Assembly (NCBI GenBank): GCA_949286415.1
Contig: CASEBV010000027.1
Location: forward strand, 17,228 to 81,227
Direction of reading: 5' to 3'
From: an uncultured Bacteroidales bacterium
GTDB lineage: Bacteria; Bacteroidota; Bacteroidia; Bacteroidales; UBA932
Length of the DNA: 64,000 nucleotides
Positions 63,909-64,000 of this stretch are shown here, piece by piece. Position numbers and translations under genes: made by a program. The first letter of the stretch is position 1; every line of letters starts with the position of its first letter. The notes under the pieces were generated by a model, which had not been told where the DNA came from, ran no database searches, and saw nothing but the letters and a program-made list of their open reading frames with translations.

Positions 63909-64000
63909 ATGGAAGTAAAAAGAATTTGTCAATGGTGCGGAAAACCGTTCATCGCACAGAAAACAACTACCTGTTATTGCAGCCCGCAATGCTCGAAACG
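63909..64000 (+). CDS. Zinc-ribbon protein, N-terminal fragment (mobile-element edge type)
   Basis: First 30 codons: MEVKRICQWCGKPFIAQKTT and TCYCSPQCSK. The CxxC...CxC...C pattern is a small zinc ribbon like those at the N-terminus of DNA-binding/excisionase-type proteins that commonly open integrative elements in Bacteroidetes, usually next to a tyrosine integrase. The window ends here, so neither the rest of the gene nor an integrase can be seen. An element border next to mnmE is inferred. Confidence 0.6.
   Translation, partial: MEVKRICQWCGKPFIAQKTTTCYCSPQCSK

Overview
The window looks like chromosomal DNA of an anaerobic gut-type Bacteroidetes (order Bacteroidales). Evidence: many exact matches to the Bacteroidetes -7 promoter element TAnnTTTG, often with TTTG 19-21 bp upstream; fimbrillin, DUF3575 and DUF5723 surface proteins; glutamine synthetase III; a YXK-free, Bacteroidetes-style lipobox on many lipoproteins (Ser-Cys or Ala-Cys). 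A cysteate synthase hints at a sulfonolipid-making lineage such as relatives of Alistipes/Rikenellaceae, but genus cannot be settled from the window.

Layout. 0-12.7 kb: housekeeping and envelope genes (rarA fragment, pyruvate kinase, GNAT, two small outer-membrane-like proteins, flavodiiron protein, a DUF5723 protein with a 657-residue lipoprotein, Na/Pi cotransporter, RlmD). 12.8-15.0 kb: an AT-rich patch of small secreted or lipoprotein-like genes of unknown function, with one frame-broken member. 15.1-22.4 kb: a tightly packed set of heterodisulfide-reductase-like genes (HdrC, HdrB, HdrA, a second HdrC, and a membrane HdrE/HdrD-type fusion) running 17 bp into a cysteate synthase gene and then an MscS channel. 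22.5-33.7 kb: acyltransferase, queA, an XRE regulator behind a 500-bp AT-rich gap, pyrD, cinA-like gene, M19 dipeptidase, GIN-domain protein, rlmB, ABC-F ATPase, TatA. 33.7-37.2 kb: thioesterase and valS, separated by a GC-rich 105-bp inverted-repeat element and five 34/35-bp tandem repeats. 37.5-45.6 kb: an HTH regulator followed by a decapitated AbiEii-type nucleotidyltransferase, DUF3467, KdsC, Maf, tRNA-Cys, RlmI-like methyltransferase, RNase D-like exonuclease, GlnN, aminotransferase.

45.65-60.92 kb is one 11-gene minus-strand fimbria-like locus: DUF3575 protein, anchor-like lipoprotein, four fimbrillin-like lipoproteins, two more beta-barrel proteins and three large paralogous OmpA-like/helical-repeat proteins. 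It is bracketed by homopolymers (C9 upstream, G8 downstream). 61.1-64 kb: orphan Vsr endonuclease, mnmE with an AT-rich insertion in its G domain, a terminator, and the first 30 codons of a zinc-ribbon protein of the type often found at the edge of Bacteroidetes integrative elements.

The strongest candidate for a little-described system is the membrane-linked Hdr-like complex apparently co-transcribed with cysteate synthase: a possible link between quinone-level electron transfer, thiol/sulfite chemistry and sulfonate (sulfonolipid) synthesis.
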